This document shows, piece by piece, positions 15,760-17,459 of a stretch of DNA of 17,459 bases. Source of the stretch: an uncultured Prevotella sp. (lineage in GTDB: Bacteria > Bacteroidota > Bacteroidia > Bacteroidales > Bacteroidaceae). Made by a program: the position numbers and the translations under genes. The DNA lies in assembly GCA_900318855.1 (NCBI GenBank), contig ONMG01000157.1, positions 1 through 17,459 on the forward strand. The letters run 5' to 3'. Each line of letters begins with the position of its first letter. Within the stretch, counting starts at the first letter, position 1. A model generated the notes under the pieces. The model did not search any database and was not told where the DNA came from. It worked only from the letters and a program-made list of their open reading frames with translations.

Positions 15760-16823
15760 GGCTGAATGCTTAGACGGATGACGACGGGAGTGCGCACACC
15801 GGGTTTAAGCTCGCCTCCTATCACATAGACTTGGTTCTCATAGCTCACCAGACTGGCCCCGGCACGGGCCGTGTCCTGGGTGCGGCCGACGATGTGCCAC
15901 CGGCCGTCCTTCCACACGCTGATGTAGGGATTGAAGCGATACCATTCCTTCTCATGCTCCATATAGCCGGGCTGGGGAGCATTGAGTGCGGGCAGGAAGA
16001 TGTCCTTGTTGACACCGCCCACAGTAAGGATGATGCCGGGCTCCACATTGATGGCCGCTGCGCCTCCGAGGAAGATTTCCTCGCCGTCGGGGCTCATGGG
16101 TGCCGGTAGTGTCTGCAGACTGTCGGGGCCGAGCGTGAAACCGTCGAGCGAAAGGCTGGCGGCGCTCTCGGAAGTCTTGGGCGAGAATCCGTCCCACACG
16201 CAGAAGCGTCCGCCGCTGATGCCGCTCACGGGCTGCACGCGCACCTCCGTGGTCGAGCTTAGCTTCCGCCATCCCTCATCCAGCCGCCGCAAGTCGAGGG
16301 CGAGCACCTCGGTGCCTCCCATCACATAGACGACGCTGTCGGCCATGCATCCCGTGAAGTTGTCCATGCCGTGGGGTAGAGGTGGCAGCGCTGTGGCGGT
16401 GGCCTTATGGCCGTCGAAACTTATTTTTAGCACGCTGGCGAGCGAATGAACTTGATTGTTGCCCCCAATGCACAGCATACCGTCGGGCAGTGTGACACTC
16501 ACTCCGTAGGCTGCCTCCTCGGGCAGCCAACCCACCAGCTTCCAGTGGAGGCTGCGGCTGCTGTCGGGCGTTGCGGCATAGATACCTTTGTAATAGCGCT
16601 TGGTGCCTCCCTTGGAGGGCAGCGCGTCGGGAAAATTGCAACCGCCCGCCATCACGAGGGCATTGCCGATGTGGCCTGCATAACAGGCTGACACACCTTT
16701 CTCAATACCTGGCTCATCGCAGGGAAAGCCCGACATCTGCTCTGAGAGCACGCGCTCTTGAGCCGACATCGACGGGCCGAGGCAGAGGGAGGCCACGAGG
16801 GCCGACCATAATTGTCTGTTCAT
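15756..16823 (-). CDS. nanM: Cyclically permuted mutarotase (NanM-like), periplasmic
   Basis: A periplasmic kelch-type propeller enzyme that speeds the interchange of sialic-acid anomers, so that sugar freed by sialidases reaches the transporter and lyase in the preferred form. Residues 1-21 form a signal peptide ending in SMSA. The 355-residue protein has kelch Gly-Gly pairs at 60-61, 120-121, 169-170, 269-270 and 336-337, plus a VWDG turn near 209-212, fitting six blades. The opening block EKGVSACYAGHIGNALVMAGG (41-61; about 20 residues) is characteristic of the cyclically permuted mutarotase group, in which the blade order is shifted against E. coli NanM. It is the first gene of the minus-strand sialic-acid operon; a TAGGAA lies just before the ATG. 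Confidence 0.9.
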   Translation of the reverse strand: MNRQLWSALVASLCLGPSMSAQERVLSEQMSGFPCDEPGIEKGVSACYAGHIGNALVMAGGCNFPDALPSKGGTKRYYKGIYAATPDSSRSLHWKLVGWLPEEAAYGVSVTLPDGMLCIGGNNQVHSLASVLKISFDGHKATATALPPLPHGMDNFTGCMADSVVYVMGGTEVLALDLRRLDEGWRKLSSTTEVRVQPVSGISGGRFCVWDGFSPKTSESAASLSLDGFTLGPDSLQTLPAPMSPDGEEIFLGGAAAINVEPGIILTVGGVNKDIFLPALNAPQPGYMEHEKEWYRFNPYISVWKDGRWHIVGRTQDTARAGASLVSYENQVYVIGGELKPGVRTPVVIRLSIQP

Positions 16824-16970
16824 TTCCTAATGTTTAGATTTTAGTCATGGGTGCCGAGGTTGCTTCCGGCTCCCTGCCCGAGGCACTGTGCTTGCGGTGG
16901 TGCTGAGACTTCGGCCTGGTTGGACGGGGCTGACGGGCCCGGCTGTTGTTACTGAGTATTGTTAGTAGCG

Positions 16971-16978
16971 CAAAGTTA
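16971..16978 (-). promoter_or_regulatory. Bacteroidetes -7 element for the sialic-acid operon
   Basis: Read on the minus strand the bases are TAACTTTG, followed by C, a good match to TAnnTTTG. Transcription from here would give a leader of about 140 nt before the mutarotase ATG at 16823. No clear TTG box is found 19-21 bp upstream, which may mean that an activator is needed. Confidence 0.55.
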
Positions 16979-17137
16979 CACAAAAAATGGGATTCGGCCT
17001 TCCTGTTGGCAGCTTTTTTTCTTATTCGATGGCATTGTTGAGTTGGTGAACCTGGGGCGGAGGTGGTAATATGGCGGGGTGGGTAGAAGTGGTGTTTCCG
17101 TATGTGTGCAGCAAGGCCTTGGGGCAGGTGTTCAATA

Positions 17138-17170
17138 GCCCAGGGGTCACACATTCTCTGACCCCTGGGC
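17138..17170. repeat. 12-bp perfect inverted repeat (9-nt loop)
   Basis: GCCCAGGGGTCA (17138-17149) is the exact reverse complement of TGACCCCTGGGC (17159-17170). The right arm is also the core of the first tandem-repeat unit, so the left arm could pair with any of the three unit copies. No T-run follows on either strand. Confidence 0.85.
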
Positions 17171-17221
17171 GACAGGCCCTCTCACCCCTGGGCGACAGGG
17201 CCTCTGACCCCTGGGCGATTA
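17156..17221. repeat. Three tandem 23-bp repeats with core ACCCCTGGGCGA
   Basis: Units start at 17156, 17179 and 17202 and share CTCT[G/C]ACCCCTGGGCGA. The first two continue with CAGG and two or three near-identical bases; the third breaks off after GA. Within the array AGGCCCT (17174-17180) and AGGGCCT (17197-17203) are a second inverted pair. The period is not a multiple of 3, which argues against coding. Confidence 0.85.
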
Positions 17222-17459
17222 AACTGATGATGGGCGCTTGATTAAGTGCTTGAATATTAGTGTGTTGGAAATATGGTCTCCTGCCTGCGCAATCCAAAAA
17301 CTGGAAATTTCGACCTTTTTGAGGGGATGTGAAGCCTCTGAAATAGCAGGGGTTAAAACAATCCACATAGGACAGCACTTGGCATAGCCGCTTATTTGCG
17401 CCATCAAATTGCTATCGGTGATGATCAACCTCCTGACTTCGTCAATGCGTCACCCTGAA

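Larger units (their letters stand above)
16824..17459. other. 636-bp gene-free region upstream of the sialic-acid operon
   Basis: No convincing gene. Several minus-strand frames are open here, but they overlap one another, run through the tandem repeats (23-bp units, not a multiple of 3) and lack family-like sequence. The stretch contains the operon's -7 element (16971-16978), a roughly 140-nt leader before the mutarotase ATG, an 8-base-class T-run near 17013-17020 without a good stem, the inverted and tandem repeats at 17138-17221, and an unexplained AT-richer tail from 17222 to the window edge. Confidence 0.5.

Noticed and set aside
16990..17020. Rho-independent terminator ending in the T-run at 17013-17020
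   Set aside because: The preceding bases form at best a 3-bp stem (CTG/CAG or GCC/GGC), too weak to call.
17138..17221. CRISPR array
   Set aside because: Units are 23 bp head to tail with no unique spacers, and no cas gene is in the window.
17022..17378. 118-codon minus-strand frame across the tandem repeats
   Set aside because: The 23-bp repeat period shifts the reading frame from unit to unit, and no family-like motif is visible.

Overview
The window looks like chromosomal DNA of a Bacteroidales bacterium, most likely a Prevotellaceae member. The reasons are several Bacteroidetes-type -7 promoter elements (TAnnTTTG), weak or absent Shine-Dalgarno sequences, a Bacteroidetes-style lipoprotein signal, and protein types typical of that group (LysM/periplasmic-binding fusion, small outer-membrane barrel, GERFGYY-type peptide transporter, cyclically permuted mutarotase). 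Species cannot be fixed from sequence reading alone. There are no rRNA or tRNA genes, CRISPR arrays, transposases or phage genes.

Layout. (1) 1-375: no convincing gene; a 22-bp-spaced direct repeat at the left edge and a promoter element. (2) 376-6356, plus strand: a MATE-family exporter followed within 2 bp by sbcD and then sbcC, the nuclease and ATPase of the Mre11/Rad50-like DNA-end and hairpin-processing complex. (3) 6465-6878, minus strand: an unrecognised charged 137-residue protein. (4) 6879-7189: a 311-bp gap with a good promoter. (5) 7190-10836, plus strand: a three-gene run of an exported LysM + type 1 periplasmic-binding-fold protein, an outer-membrane beta-barrel, and a POT-family peptide transporter, closed by a perfect 15-bp terminator hairpin. 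(6) 10927-11616, minus strand: a lipoprotein ending in four 11-residue repeats. (7) 11815-12588, plus strand: an acyl-ACP thioesterase. (8) 16823 down to 12596, minus strand: a sialic-acid gene set reading mutarotase (NanM-like), MFS transporter (NanT-like), N-acetylneuraminate lyase, then, after a structured 194-bp spacer, a creatininase-family amidohydrolase. (9) 16824-17459: no convincing gene; the promoter element of the sialic-acid operon and a compact block of 23-bp tandem repeats with a 12-bp perfect inverted repeat.

How the genes work together. The sialic-acid genes make a coherent path: the periplasmic mutarotase equilibrates sialic-acid anomers, the transporter imports the sugar, and the lyase splits it to N-acetylmannosamine and pyruvate. 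The epimerase and kinase needed next are not in the window. The creatininase-family enzyme is an unexplained addition. The LysM/barrel/peptide-transporter run suggests an envelope theme, possibly linked to peptidoglycan-derived peptides, but that is inference. The best leads for something new are the sialic-acid-linked creatininase with its structured leader, the LysM-binding-protein fusion operon, the 11-mer repeat lipoprotein, and the repeat block near 17.15 kb. No clear-cut novel defence or mobile system was found.
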